In this document: in pieces, positions 9,761 to 18,903 of the stretch
Numbering within the stretch: position 1 is the first letter of the stretch
Layout of the letters: every line of letters begins with the position of its first letter
From: Duganella levis
GTDB taxonomy: Bacteria; Pseudomonadota; Gammaproteobacteria; Burkholderiales; Burkholderiaceae_D
Assembly: GCF_009857605.1 (NCBI RefSeq)
Contig: NZ_WWCT01000002.1
Location: forward strand, 124,001-188,000
Direction: 5' to 3'
Length of the DNA stretch: 64,000 nucleotides
Notes under the pieces: model-generated
Seen by the model: the letters and a program-made list of their open reading frames with translations, nothing else
Told to the model about the DNA's origin: nothing
Database searches by the model: none
Translations under genes and position numbers: made by a program

Positions 9761-12034
9761 TTATTCCTCGCTGGCGCTGTCGTCCAGATCCTTGTCCACA
9801 TTGCGGGCCTGGGCCTGATACAGGCGGTAGTAAGCGCCTTCGCGCGCCATCAGTTCGTCGTGCGGACCGTCTTCCACCACCACGCCGCGATCCAGCACCA
9901 CCAGGCGGTCGGCCTTCTGCAAGGTTGACAGGCGGTGGGCGATGGCGATGGTGGTACGGCCTTGCACCAGGTTGTCCAGCGCCTTCTGGATTTCTTTTTC
10001 GGTTTCCGAGTCGACCGAGGCGGTGGCTTCGTCGAGGATCAGGATCTTCGGATCGATCAGCAGCGCGCGCGCAATCGAGATGCGCTGACGCTCGCCGCCC
10101 GACAGGCCCTGGCCGCGCTCACCGACCATCGAGTCGTAACCCTGCGGCAGGCGCAAAATGAATTCGTGCGCATGCGCGGCGCGGGCGGCGGAGATGATCT
10201 CTTCGCGCGTCGCACCCGGCTTGCCGTAGGCCAGATTCTCGGCGATGGTGCCGAAGAACAGGAACGGCTCCTGCAGCACCAGGCCGATATTGCGGCGATA
10301 GTCCGACACCGCAAACGAGCGGATGTCGACGCCGTCGAGCATGATGGCGCCTTCGGCCACGTCGTAGAAGCGGCAGATCAGGTTGACCAGCGTCGATTTG
10401 CCGGAACCCGAGTGGCCCACCAGGCCGACCATCTGACCGGCCTTGATATCCAGGTTGATGCCGCGGTTGACCGCGCGGTTACCGTAGCGGAAGCCGACTT
10501 CGCGCAGCGAGATATTGCCTTCCACTTTATCCAGCTTGACCGGATTGACCGGCTCCGGCACCGACGACACGTGGTCGAGGATGTCGAAGATACGCTTGGC
10601 GGCCGACGCCGATTTCTGCGTCACCGAGACGATGCGGCTCATCGAATCCAGGCGGCCGTAGAAGCGGCTGGCATACGCCACGAACGACGACAGCACACCC
10701 ACCGTGATATTGCCCTTGGAGACCTGGTAGATACCGAACACCCATATCACCAGTAGTCCCAGCTCGGTCAGGAAGGACACGGTCGGCGAGAACAGCGACC
10801 ACACCTTGTTCAACTTGTCGTTGACGGCCAGGTTATGTTTGTTGGCGGTGCGGAAGCGGTTGGCTTCGCGCGCTTCCTGGGCAAAGGCTTTCACCACGCG
10901 GATGCCGGGAATGGTATCGGCCAGCACGTTGGTCACTTCGCCCCACACGCGATCGATCTTTTCAAAGCCGGTGCGCAGGCGGTCGCGCACCAGGTGGATC
11001 ATCCAGGCGATGAACGGCAGTGGCGCCAGCGTGCAGATGGCCAGCCACGGATCGAGGTTGAACAGGATCACGCCGGTCATGATGATCATCAGGCAGTCGG
11101 ACAGGAAGTCCAGCAGGTGCAGCGACAGGAACACGCAGATGCGGTCACTCTCGGAGCCGATGCGCGACATCAAATCGCCGGTGCGCTTGCCGCTGAAGTA
11201 TTCCAGCGACAGTTGCAGCAAGTGTTCGTAGGTGGTGGTGCGCAGGTCGGCGCCGATGCGTTCCGACGCCAGCGCCAGCACATAGGTTTTGCCCCAGCCG
11301 AAAATCCACGCCAGGATAGACGCCCCGACCAGGCCGGACATATACATCACCACCAGCATCGGATCGACGGCCTTGCCGTTCTGGTACGGGATCAGCACAT
11401 TGTCCATCAGCGGGATGGTCAGGTAGGGCGGAATCAGGTGGGCGCCGGTGGACAGCAGCATGAAGGTAAAGCCCAGCGCCAACTGCCATTTGTACGGCTT
11501 GGCGAAGCGCCACAGGCGAAACAGCGTCCACGTCGATGGCGGCGTGTAGACCACCTTGGTGCAGATCGGGCATTCCTCCTGCTCCGGCTCCATCGGCGCC
11601 TTGCAGCTTGGGCAGACGTTTTTATCGTCGACGATGACCGGCTCGCCGGAGGCGTGGCTGTCGAGATGGGCCTCGAATTGTTCGACCAGGCGGATCGCCG
11701 CCAGGTTCTGGCCCAGCGTGAAGCGCCAGGCGGCCAGACGGCCTTGTTTATTGATCAACTCCAGATGACCGACGCCGGCATGGTCGTGGTGTTTCAGCAC
11801 CAGATCCGGCGAAAATGCCCACGATTCCCATCCGGCCGCCCCCGGCGCGCGGGCCAGAACGCGGTGTGGCGTTACCAACACAACACCCTTGGAAAAACGA
11901 AGTTGCTGATCCAAGTCAACCTCCAGGGCACCTGCAACGTTTTCCCCTTGGGAAAGTTGTGCCTGTATCTCGGAACGCCAGCGTTCAGGTAGTTCGCTCT
12001 GGCTGGATACGGTGGAAAGTTGTTCTGTCGTCAT
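9761..12034 (-). CDS. Cyanophycin-locus ABC transporter (fused permease and ATPase) with N-terminal zinc ribbon
   Basis: 757 residues. Layout: residues 1-135 a soluble beta-rich domain; a CPSC...CPIC zinc ribbon (Cys141, 144, 155, 158); six membrane helices of the type-1 exporter fold (~175-480); then the nucleotide-binding domain with Walker A GHSGSGKST, signature LSGGERQR, Walker B ILILDEA and a switch His in IAIAHRLST. It is a homodimeric exporter half. Typical exporters are ~580-600 residues, so the N-terminal ~165 residues are an added module. The gene is divergent from cphA' and followed by the DUF1854 gene, a pairing known from other cyanophycin loci. The substrate is unknown; lipid or peptide flipping are possibilities. 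Confidence 0.85.
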   Translation of the reverse strand: MTTEQLSTVSSQSELPERWRSEIQAQLSQGENVAGALEVDLDQQLRFSKGVVLVTPHRVLARAPGAAGWESWAFSPDLVLKHHDHAGVGHLELINKQGRLAAWRFTLGQNLAAIRLVEQFEAHLDSHASGEPVIVDDKNVCPSCKAPMEPEQEECPICTKVVYTPPSTWTLFRLWRFAKPYKWQLALGFTFMLLSTGAHLIPPYLTIPLMDNVLIPYQNGKAVDPMLVVMYMSGLVGASILAWIFGWGKTYVLALASERIGADLRTTTYEHLLQLSLEYFSGKRTGDLMSRIGSESDRICVFLSLHLLDFLSDCLMIIMTGVILFNLDPWLAICTLAPLPFIAWMIHLVRDRLRTGFEKIDRVWGEVTNVLADTIPGIRVVKAFAQEAREANRFRTANKHNLAVNDKLNKVWSLFSPTVSFLTELGLLVIWVFGIYQVSKGNITVGVLSSFVAYASRFYGRLDSMSRIVSVTQKSASAAKRIFDILDHVSSVPEPVNPVKLDKVEGNISLREVGFRYGNRAVNRGINLDIKAGQMVGLVGHSGSGKSTLVNLICRFYDVAEGAIMLDGVDIRSFAVSDYRRNIGLVLQEPFLFFGTIAENLAYGKPGATREEIISAARAAHAHEFILRLPQGYDSMVGERGQGLSGGERQRISIARALLIDPKILILDEATASVDSETEKEIQKALDNLVQGRTTIAIAHRLSTLQKADRLVVLDRGVVVEDGPHDELMAREGAYYRLYQAQARNVDKDLDDSASEE

Positions 12035-12088
12035 CGTGTGGCGTACTCCTGAGGGGAAAAGGGCTGTTGTAACGTATTATTTACGGTA

Positions 12089-12117
12089 TTCTGTCAGTGA
12101 TTAAACATTTGACAGAA
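12089..12117. promoter_or_regulatory. Inverted repeat in the divergent cyanophycin promoter region
   Basis: TTCTGTCA and TGACAGAA are 8-base perfect arms separated by 13 AT-rich bases. They lie between the ABC gene (start 12034) and cphA' (start 12252), close to the ABC side. A second, shorter repeat, CGTCAA-AC-TTGACG, is at 12145-12158. Either could bind a dimeric regulator controlling both directions; no regulator gene is adjacent. Confidence 0.4.
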
Positions 12118-12251
12118 AACAATAAAATCAGATGGTTGCGGCGGCGTCAAACTTGACGGCAAGTATACCGCACAGCAGCATGGCAAGGGTACAGGGTTTA
12201 CAATACGGCGCGGGCTGGCTCAGCCGATAACAAAGTTATAAGAATCAATAC

Positions 12252-14426
12252 ATGACTAAGAAGAAAGACATTGAAGTTCAGCGCGTAACTTATTTGCGCG
12301 GACCCAACATCTGGACCTATCGCCCGGTAGTCGAGGCGTGGCTGGACATTGGCGAGTTGGAGAACTTCCCCTCGAATTTGTTGCCCGGTTTGTATGAGCG
12401 CCTGACGGCGATCCTGCCGGGCCTGATCGTCCACCGCTGCGGCGTGGGCGAGCACGGCGGCTTCCTGGAGCGCCTGCGCGACGGCACCTATGCCGGCCAT
12501 ATCCTGGAACACGTTGTGCTGGAACTGCAAAACCTGGCCGGCATGAAAACCGGCTTCGGCAAGACCCGCGAAATCGGCGAGAACACCGGCCTGTATAAAA
12601 TGGCCTTCCGCACCCGCCAGGAAGAAGTCGGCCGCGCCGCACTGGCCGCCGGCCGCGACCTGCTGATGGCGATGATCGAAGACCGTCCGTACGATCTGGC
12701 CGCCACCGTGGCGCAGCTGACCGATATGGTCGAGAGCCTGTGCCTGGGCCCAAGCACCGGCAACATCGTCGATGCCGCCGGCGTGCGCAAGATTCCTTTC
12801 ATTCGTCTGACCGACGGCAACCTGGTGCAGCTGGGCCATGGCGCCGCACAACGCCGCATCTGGACCGCCGAAACCGAACAGACCTCGGCCATCGCCGAAG
12901 GCATCGCCAGCGACAAGGATCTGACCAAGACGCTGGTGTCCTCGTGCGGCGTGCCGGTGCCGGAAGGCCAGTTGGTCAAGAGCGCCGAGGAAGCGTGGGA
13001 AGCCGCGCAGGACATCGGCCTGCCGGTGGTCCTGAAACCGTATGACGGCAACCATGGCCGTGGCGTGTCGCTGAACCTGAGCACCGAAGCCGACGTCGCC
13101 GCCGCGTATGCGCTGGCCGCAGTGGAAGGCGACAGCAGCAGCGTGATCGTCGAGCGATTCATCGTCGGCGAAGAACATCGCCTGCTGGTGGTGGGCAAGC
13201 GCATGGTCGCCGCCGCCGCCGGCGAGTCGCTGTGGGTGACCGGCGACGGCAAGGCCAGCGTGCTGGAACTGTGCAACACGCAAATCAATACCGATCCGCG
13301 CCGCGGCGATACCGAAGAATTCCCACTGGGCCTGGTCACGCCGGATACCTCGGGCGAGATCGTGCTGGAACTGAAGCGCCAGGGCATGACGCATGACTCG
13401 GTGCCGGCCGAAGGCCAGAAGGTGCTGATCCAGCCGAACGGCAATGTCGCCATCGACGTCACCGACAAGGTGCACCCGCAAGTGGCGGCCATGGCCACGC
13501 TGGCGGCGCGTATCGTTGGCCTGGACATCGCCGGCATCGACCTGGTGACCTCGGACATCAGCCGTCCGCTGGAAGAAACCGGCGGCGCCATCATCGAAGT
13601 CAACGCCAGTCCTGGCTTGCTGGCGCATCTGAAGCCGGCCGAGGGCGAACCGCGCAACGTCGGCGAGGCGATTGTCGATCACCTGTTTGGCGACGCCACC
13701 GGCCGCATGCCGATCGTCGGCATCACCGGCAAGCATGGCACCACCATGACCGCGCGCCTGGTCGCCTGGCTGCTGCAAATCAGCGGCAAGAAAACCGGCC
13801 TGACCTGCGCCGACGGTTTGTTCGTCAACGGCCGCCTGCTGCCGCGCGACGGCTTCAGCGACTGGGAAACCGGCGAGCGCCTGCTGTTGAACAAAAACGT
13901 CGAAGCCGGCGTATTTGAAAACAGCGCGCGCATGATCCTGTCGGAAGGCCTGGCCTACGACAAATGCGCGGTGGGCGTGGTGACCGACGTCAGCGACTTC
14001 GCTGACCTGAACGACTTCCACATCGACAGCGAGAACAAGCTGTATAACGTGCTGCGCACCCAGGTGGATGTGGTGCTGCCGGACGGCGTGGCGGTGCTGA
14101 ACGCCGCCGATCCGCAAGTGGTGGAGATGGCCGACCTGTGCGACGGTGAAGTGATTTTCTACGGCGTCGACGAGCACCTGCCCGCCATCGCCGCGCACCG
14201 CCAAGACAACCAGCGCGTGGTGTTCGAGCGCAAGGACGGCGTGAATAACAGTATCGTCATGGCGATCGGCCACGAAGAAGTGGGCACTTTGCCGCTGTCG
14301 CCGCTGGTGCCGCCGGAAGCCGTGCTGGCCGCGATTGCCGCCGGCTGGGCGCTGGGCCTGACGCCGGACCTGATCGGCGCCGGGCTGCGCACCTGGGAAG
14401 CGTCACCGAAACGCGTTCACCACTGA
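12252..14426 (+). CDS. cphA': Cyanophycin synthetase-like protein CphA' (short form, defective Mur-ligase P-loop)
   Basis: 724 residues, against ~870-900 for full CphA. The N-terminal domain (1-~165) and the ATP-grasp domain (~215-475; KPYDGNHGRGVSL, then EVNASPGLLAHL) look intact, so Asp addition or dipeptide polymerisation is possible. The Mur-ligase-like domain starts at ~485, but its P-loop reads GKHGTTMT (493-500) where functional CphA has GTNGKTTT: the ATP-binding Lys is Thr497. The C-terminal ligase domain is also missing. This resembles cyanobacterial CphA2, which joins beta-Asp-Arg dipeptides, and the CphA' of Cupriavidus. It sits 26 bases ahead of full-length cphA in the same operon. 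Confidence 0.85.
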   Translation: MTKKKDIEVQRVTYLRGPNIWTYRPVVEAWLDIGELENFPSNLLPGLYERLTAILPGLIVHRCGVGEHGGFLERLRDGTYAGHILEHVVLELQNLAGMKTGFGKTREIGENTGLYKMAFRTRQEEVGRAALAAGRDLLMAMIEDRPYDLAATVAQLTDMVESLCLGPSTGNIVDAAGVRKIPFIRLTDGNLVQLGHGAAQRRIWTAETEQTSAIAEGIASDKDLTKTLVSSCGVPVPEGQLVKSAEEAWEAAQDIGLPVVLKPYDGNHGRGVSLNLSTEADVAAAYALAAVEGDSSSVIVERFIVGEEHRLLVVGKRMVAAAAGESLWVTGDGKASVLELCNTQINTDPRRGDTEEFPLGLVTPDTSGEIVLELKRQGMTHDSVPAEGQKVLIQPNGNVAIDVTDKVHPQVAAMATLAARIVGLDIAGIDLVTSDISRPLEETGGAIIEVNASPGLLAHLKPAEGEPRNVGEAIVDHLFGDATGRMPIVGITGKHGTTMTARLVAWLLQISGKKTGLTCADGLFVNGRLLPRDGFSDWETGERLLLNKNVEAGVFENSARMILSEGLAYDKCAVGVVTDVSDFADLNDFHIDSENKLYNVLRTQVDVVLPDGVAVLNAADPQVVEMADLCDGEVIFYGVDEHLPAIAAHRQDNQRVVFERKDGVNNSIVMAIGHEEVGTLPLSPLVPPEAVLAAIAAGWALGLTPDLIGAGLRTWEASPKRVHH

Positions 14427-14452
14427 TACATCATTGAGAGAATAAAAAGAGC

Positions 14453-17023
14453 ATGGAAGTCATACGCACCCGCGCCCTTCGCGGCCCGAATCTTTGGAGC
14501 CACCACACTGCGGTGGAAGTCATCATCTCGTGCCCGCCGGAAGAACAATCGATTGCGACGCTGCCGAACTTCGTGCAGCGTCTGCACGCGCGCTTCCCCG
14601 CTGTCGGCGCACTGCAACCAACCGGCACCTCGGACGCCGTATCGCTGGCACGCGTGCTGGAAGTGGCGACACTGAGCCTGCAAGCGCAAGCCGGTTGCCC
14701 GGTCACTTTCAGCCGCACCCACGCCACGCTGGATGAAGGCATCTACCAGACCGTGGTGGAATACACCGAGGAAGCCGTCGGCCGCCGCGCGGTGGAAATG
14801 GCTGAAGCGCTGATCAACTCCGTGCTGGCCGATACCGCCTTTGACCTGGAAGCAGCGCTGACCGAACTGCGCGACCTGGATGAAGACGTGCGCCTGGGCC
14901 CAAGCACCGGCGCTATCGTCAACGCCGCCGTGGCGCGCGACATTCCGTTCCGCCGTCTGACCGAAGGCTCGATGGTGATGTTTGGCTGGGGCTCGAAACA
15001 GCGTCGCATCCAGGCTGCCGAAATGGACACCACCGGCGCCATCGGCGAGACCATCGCGCAGGACAAGGAACTGACCAAGAAGCTGCTGCATGCGGCCGGT
15101 GTGCCGGTGCCTATCGGCCGCTCGGTGGAAGACGAAGCCGACGCCTGGAAAGCCGCGCAGGAAATCGGCCTGCCGGTGGTGGTCAAGCCGAAGGATGGCA
15201 ACCAGGGCAAGGGCGTCACGGTCAACATCATGACCCAGGACCACCTGGAGCAGGCCTTCCGCACCGCCAAGGAATTCCGCGACGACGTGATGGTCGAGCG
15301 CTACCTGCCGGGCCACGATTACCGTCTGCTCGTCATCGGCAACAAGCTGATTGCCGCCGCGCGCCGCGATCCGCCGCTGGTGATCGGCGACGGCACCCAC
15401 ACCGTGCGTCAGCTGGTCGACATTGTCAACGCCGATCCGCGCCGCGGCTCCGGCCATTCGACTTCGCTGACCAAGATTCGCTTCGACGACATCGCGATTG
15501 CGCGTCTGGCGCTGCAAGGCCTCAACGCGGACTCGGTACCGGCCAAAGGCCAGCGCGTCATCCTGCGCAATAACGCCAACCTGTCGACCGGCGGCACCGC
15601 CACCGACGTCACCGACGACGTGCATCCGGAAGTAGCGGCGCGCGCGGTGGAAGCGGCGCAAATGATCGGCCTCGATCTGTGCGGCGTGGATGTCGTTTGC
15701 GACAACGTGCTGGAACCGATCGAGAATCAACGCGGCGGCGTGGTGGAAGTCAACGCCGCACCTGGCCTGCGGATGCACATCGCGCCATCGTTCGGCAAAG
15801 GCCGCGCGGTGGGCGAGGCCATCGTCAACACCATGTTTGCGCCGGGCGAAGATGGCCGCATTCCCGTGGTGGCGGTGACCGGCACCAATGGCAAGACTAC
15901 TACCGTGCGCCTGATCGCGCACCTGCTGACCGCCAGCGGCCTGCGCACCGGCATGACAAATACCGACGGCGTCTACATCGAAGGCCGACAGACCGACAGC
16001 GGCGATTGCAGCGGTCCGCGCAGCGCGCGCAACGTACTGCTGCATCCGGACGTCGACGCGGCGGTGTTTGAAACCGCGCGTGGCGGCATCCTGCGCGAAG
16101 GCCTGGCCTTCGACCGCTGCCAGGTGGCGGTGGTGACCAACATCGGCATGGGCGACCACCTGGGTTTGAACTACATCACCACGGTGGAAGACCTGGCGGT
16201 GCTGAAGCGCGTGATCGTGCAGAACGTCTCGGCCAGCGGCTTCGCGGTGCTGAATGCGGTCGATCCTATCGTCGCCGGCATGGCGCTGAACTGCCGCGGC
16301 AAGGTGATCTTCTTCGGTGCGGACCGTTCGCATCCGGTGATCGCCACGCATCTGGCGCAAGGCAGCCGCACCGTGTACGTGGAAGACGGCCATCTGGTGG
16401 CGGCGGAAGGCCGTGAACAGAACCGCATTCCCCTGTCGGCTGTGCCGATCACCCGTAACGGCGCAATCGGCTTCCAGGTGGAGAACGTGATGGCGTCGGT
16501 GGCGGCAGCGTGGGGCGTGGGCATCAGCTGGGACGCGATCCGTCTCGGCCTGAAAACCTTCGCCAACGATTCCGACAATGCGCCGGGCCGCTTCAACGTC
16601 TTCGACTACAAAGGCGCGACGCTGATCGCCGACTACGGCCACAATCCGGACGCCATCCTGGCGCTGGTGAAGGCGGTGGAGACCATGCCGGCCAAGCGCC
16701 GCGTGGTGGTGATATCGGGCGCCGGCGACCGCCGCGACCAGGACATCACGCAACAGACCGAAATCCTCGGCCGCGCGTTTGACGACGTGCTGCTGTACGA
16801 AGACGCCTGCCAGCGTGGCCGCGTGGACGGCGAAGTGGTGGCGCTGCTGCGTTCCGGCCTGGCCGGCGCGCCGCGCACCTCGCACATCGAGGAAATCTAC
16901 GGCGAGTTCAAGGCCATCGACACCGCGCTGGCGCGCTTGCAGGACGGCGACTTGTGCCTGATCCTGATCGACCAGGTGGAAGACGCGCTGGCCCACATCG
17001 CCAAGCGCATCAAGGAAGTCTGA
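14453..17023 (+). CDS. cphA: Cyanophycin synthetase
   Basis: 856 residues. Makes multi-L-arginyl-poly-L-aspartate, a nitrogen and carbon storage polymer, by ATP-dependent addition of Asp to the backbone and Arg to each side chain. N-terminal domain ~1-160; ATP-grasp ~205-470 (VVKPKDGNQGKGVTV; EVNAAPGLRMHI); Mur-ligase-like domain from ~470 with intact P-loop GTNGKTTT (Lys481) and the conserved ETARGGILREGL; C-terminal domain with ADYGHNPDA and ISGAGDRRDQD. All catalytic blocks are present. The upstream cphA' is a degenerate paralogue. The operon is divergent from the DUF1854/ABC pair. No cyanophycinase gene lies inside the window. Confidence 0.95.
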   Translation: MEVIRTRALRGPNLWSHHTAVEVIISCPPEEQSIATLPNFVQRLHARFPAVGALQPTGTSDAVSLARVLEVATLSLQAQAGCPVTFSRTHATLDEGIYQTVVEYTEEAVGRRAVEMAEALINSVLADTAFDLEAALTELRDLDEDVRLGPSTGAIVNAAVARDIPFRRLTEGSMVMFGWGSKQRRIQAAEMDTTGAIGETIAQDKELTKKLLHAAGVPVPIGRSVEDEADAWKAAQEIGLPVVVKPKDGNQGKGVTVNIMTQDHLEQAFRTAKEFRDDVMVERYLPGHDYRLLVIGNKLIAAARRDPPLVIGDGTHTVRQLVDIVNADPRRGSGHSTSLTKIRFDDIAIARLALQGLNADSVPAKGQRVILRNNANLSTGGTATDVTDDVHPEVAARAVEAAQMIGLDLCGVDVVCDNVLEPIENQRGGVVEVNAAPGLRMHIAPSFGKGRAVGEAIVNTMFAPGEDGRIPVVAVTGTNGKTTTVRLIAHLLTASGLRTGMTNTDGVYIEGRQTDSGDCSGPRSARNVLLHPDVDAAVFETARGGILREGLAFDRCQVAVVTNIGMGDHLGLNYITTVEDLAVLKRVIVQNVSASGFAVLNAVDPIVAGMALNCRGKVIFFGADRSHPVIATHLAQGSRTVYVEDGHLVAAEGREQNRIPLSAVPITRNGAIGFQVENVMASVAAAWGVGISWDAIRLGLKTFANDSDNAPGRFNVFDYKGATLIADYGHNPDAILALVKAVETMPAKRRVVVISGAGDRRDQDITQQTEILGRAFDDVLLYEDACQRGRVDGEVVALLRSGLAGAPRTSHIEEIYGEFKAIDTALARLQDGDLCLILIDQVEDALAHIAKRIKEV

Positions 17024-17033
17024 TCTTCGTTCG

Positions 17034-17077
17034 CGCCTGCCGTCCCCGTTTATTGAGCGGGAACGGCAGGCGTTTTT
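17034..17077. terminator. Rho-independent terminator between cphA and the convergent MFS gene
   Basis: CGCCTGCCGT (17034-17043) pairs with ACGGCAGGCG (17063-17072), followed by TTTTT. The loop holds the stop codon of the convergent MFS gene, so the hairpin ends cphA transcription and overlaps the 3' end of the opposing gene. Confidence 0.85.
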
Positions 17078-18240
17078 CTTGTCATCAGCGCCAGCGCAAT
17101 CAGCGCCAATGCCATGATCCCCGCCAAAAAGCCGAGCGCCGTGGCATACAGGCCGAAGTAGCCTACCGCCAGTCCCGCCAGAATCGCCGGCACACTGAAC
17201 GCGAGATAGCTCAGTGAGAAAAATCCTGCCATCAAGTCGCCGCGTTGTTCCGGCCGCGCCAATCCCACCAGGCTACGCAACGAGCCGTTAAAGCCGGCGC
17301 CGAAGCCCGCTCCCATGATCGCGGTCCCGATAAAATATGCGACGGCGGAGTAGCTGACGATGCCGGCCAGCGTCACCACCATGCCTGTGGCCAGCGCGAT
17401 CGTCCCGCCGATCAGTACCGCGCGCGGTGGATGCGTGCGCACCACCAGAATCGCCGCTGCACTGGTGAGCACCAGCGCGGCGATGGCGAAGCCGCCGATC
17501 AGCGGCGATTGGCTGGCGGTGACGATGCGCACCAGGCTCGGTCCCAGCGACAGCGAGAAACCTCCCAGCGCCCATAGCGCCGTATTCACCGGCAAAACCT
17601 GCCACAAGGTGGCGCGGGCCTGCTGGGGAATCGCGATGCTCGGCCACAGCGAGCGCCAGGCGCCCGGCCTGCGCGACACGGTCTCCGGCAGGAACCACAT
17701 GGCGGCCGCCTGCACGATAAACACCACGATCAGCAGTTCGAACACGATCTTGGTCGGCGCCGGCGCGAACTGCACCAGCAGGCTGGTGCCCAAGGCGCCG
17801 ATGCCCATGCCGATCATCGGCGCGACGCTGTTCACCAATGCGCCGTGCGTGCGGTCGATGTCGATCAGCGCGGCGCTGAGGGCGCTGGTGACGATGCCGG
17901 TGGCGAGTCCTTGCAGCGCACGGGCGGCGATCAGCGAGGCGACCGAATCGGCGTTCAGGAACAGCAGCAGCGAGCCGACCTCCAACCCCAGGGCGAGCAG
18001 GATGATGTCGCGCCTTCCGCGGAAGTCCGACAGCGAACCAAATACCAGCAGTGCGCTCAGCAGCGCGAAGGCATACACGGAGAACACCACCGTGAGGGTG
18101 AGCGCTGAAAAGCCCCAGGCGTGCCGGTAGATCGCATACAGCGGCGACGGCGCGCTGGAGGCGGCCAGAAAGCCAACCATAATGCTGGCCAGTAGCCAGA
18201 GTGATGTCTTGGAGCTGAGTTGCTGTCCAGTCGTTTTCAT
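17050..18240 (-). CDS. MFS transporter, drug-efflux type
   Basis: 396 residues with about 12 hydrophobic helices. The first reads LWLLASIMVGFLAASSAPSP and the loop after helix 2-3 has FGSLSDFRGRRDI, the charged motif A of drug:H+ antiporters. The ATG at 18240 is chosen over an in-frame TTG at 18267 because that TTG lies inside a perfect inverted repeat that is probably the operator. It is divergent from a TetR-family gene with 86 bases between them, the usual layout of a repressor-controlled efflux pump. Substrate unknown. Confidence 0.85.
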   Translation of the reverse strand: MKTTGQQLSSKTSLWLLASIMVGFLAASSAPSPLYAIYRHAWGFSALTLTVVFSVYAFALLSALLVFGSLSDFRGRRDIILLALGLEVGSLLLFLNADSVASLIAARALQGLATGIVTSALSAALIDIDRTHGALVNSVAPMIGMGIGALGTSLLVQFAPAPTKIVFELLIVVFIVQAAAMWFLPETVSRRPGAWRSLWPSIAIPQQARATLWQVLPVNTALWALGGFSLSLGPSLVRIVTASQSPLIGGFAIAALVLTSAAAILVVRTHPPRAVLIGGTIALATGMVVTLAGIVSYSAVAYFIGTAIMGAGFGAGFNGSLRSLVGLARPEQRGDLMAGFFSLSYLAFSVPAILAGLAVGYFGLYATALGFLAGIMALALIALALMTRKTPAVPAQ

Positions 18241-18254
18241 AAAAAGTCCATTTC

Positions 18255-18285
18255 CGCACAAAAGCAAAGAATTTGCTTTTGTGCG
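18255..18285. promoter_or_regulatory. Perfect inverted repeat, probable TetR operator
   Basis: CGCACAAAAGCAAA, spacer GAA, TTTGCTTTTGTGCG: two perfect 14-base arms. It lies 15 bases before the MFS start codon and 42 before the TetR gene, so one bound repressor could silence both. A related AAAGCGAATTCTTTGC half-site follows at about 18297-18312. Confidence 0.75.
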
Positions 18286-18326
18286 ATTAAACCACTAAAG
18301 CGAATTCTTTGCATTAGAATCGCGAA

Positions 18327-18899
18327 ATGAACTCAAAAACATCTCCGCGCCCAGGAGGGCGCAGCGCCCGCGTTCAGGCGGCGGTACATCAGGCGGTGCA
18401 GGAGCTATCCGCTGAAATCGACCGCGCCGACCTGACGGTGCCGATGATCGCCGACCGTGCTGGCGTGACGCCGTCCACCATCTACCGGCGCTGGGGCACG
18501 CTGGCGGACCTGCTGTCCGATGTCGCCGTCGGCAGCTTGCGCGCGGATGCGCCACTGATCGACACCGGTACCGTGCTGGGCGACCTGCAAGCCTGGGCGG
18601 AACTGTATCTGGATGAAATGACGTCGGCGGTCGGCATGACCATGATGCACGACGTACTGGCCAGCAATCGCGCCGAGGCGAGTTGCCAATGCGCGGTGTA
18701 CGTGGCCGGGCAAATCCAGCAAATCCTTGACCGTGGCATTGCCCGGAGGGAGGCGGTGCCTGAGGTGGACGTCGTGATGGATGGCGTCGTTGCGCCGATC
18801 ATCTATCGCTCGCTGTTTGGTCCGACCCTGCCGACGCGCGCGCATATCCGCACACTGGTCGAGCGTTGCTTCGCCAAGGTAAAGCAATCATTGCCATAA
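18327..18899 (+). CDS. TetR/AcrR-family transcriptional regulator
   Basis: 190 residues. The N-terminal ~60 residues form the TetR DNA-binding domain, with the recognition segment VPMIADRAGVTPSTIYRRWG; the rest is the helical ligand-binding and dimerisation domain. It is divergent from the MFS efflux gene and separated from it by a perfect inverted repeat, so it is inferred to repress the pump and itself until a ligand binds. The ligand is unknown. The following catalase gene has its own upstream region and is probably independent. Confidence 0.88.
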   Translation: MNSKTSPRPGGRSARVQAAVHQAVQELSAEIDRADLTVPMIADRAGVTPSTIYRRWGTLADLLSDVAVGSLRADAPLIDTGTVLGDLQAWAELYLDEMTSAVGMTMMHDVLASNRAEASCQCAVYVAGQIQQILDRGIARREAVPEVDVVMDGVVAPIIYRSLFGPTLPTRAHIRTLVERCFAKVKQSLP

Positions 18900-18903
18900 G
18901 CTA

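Noticed and set aside
12153..12204. TTGACG and TACAAT as a cphA' promoter
   Set aside because: The spacing is about 40 bases, far beyond 16-18.
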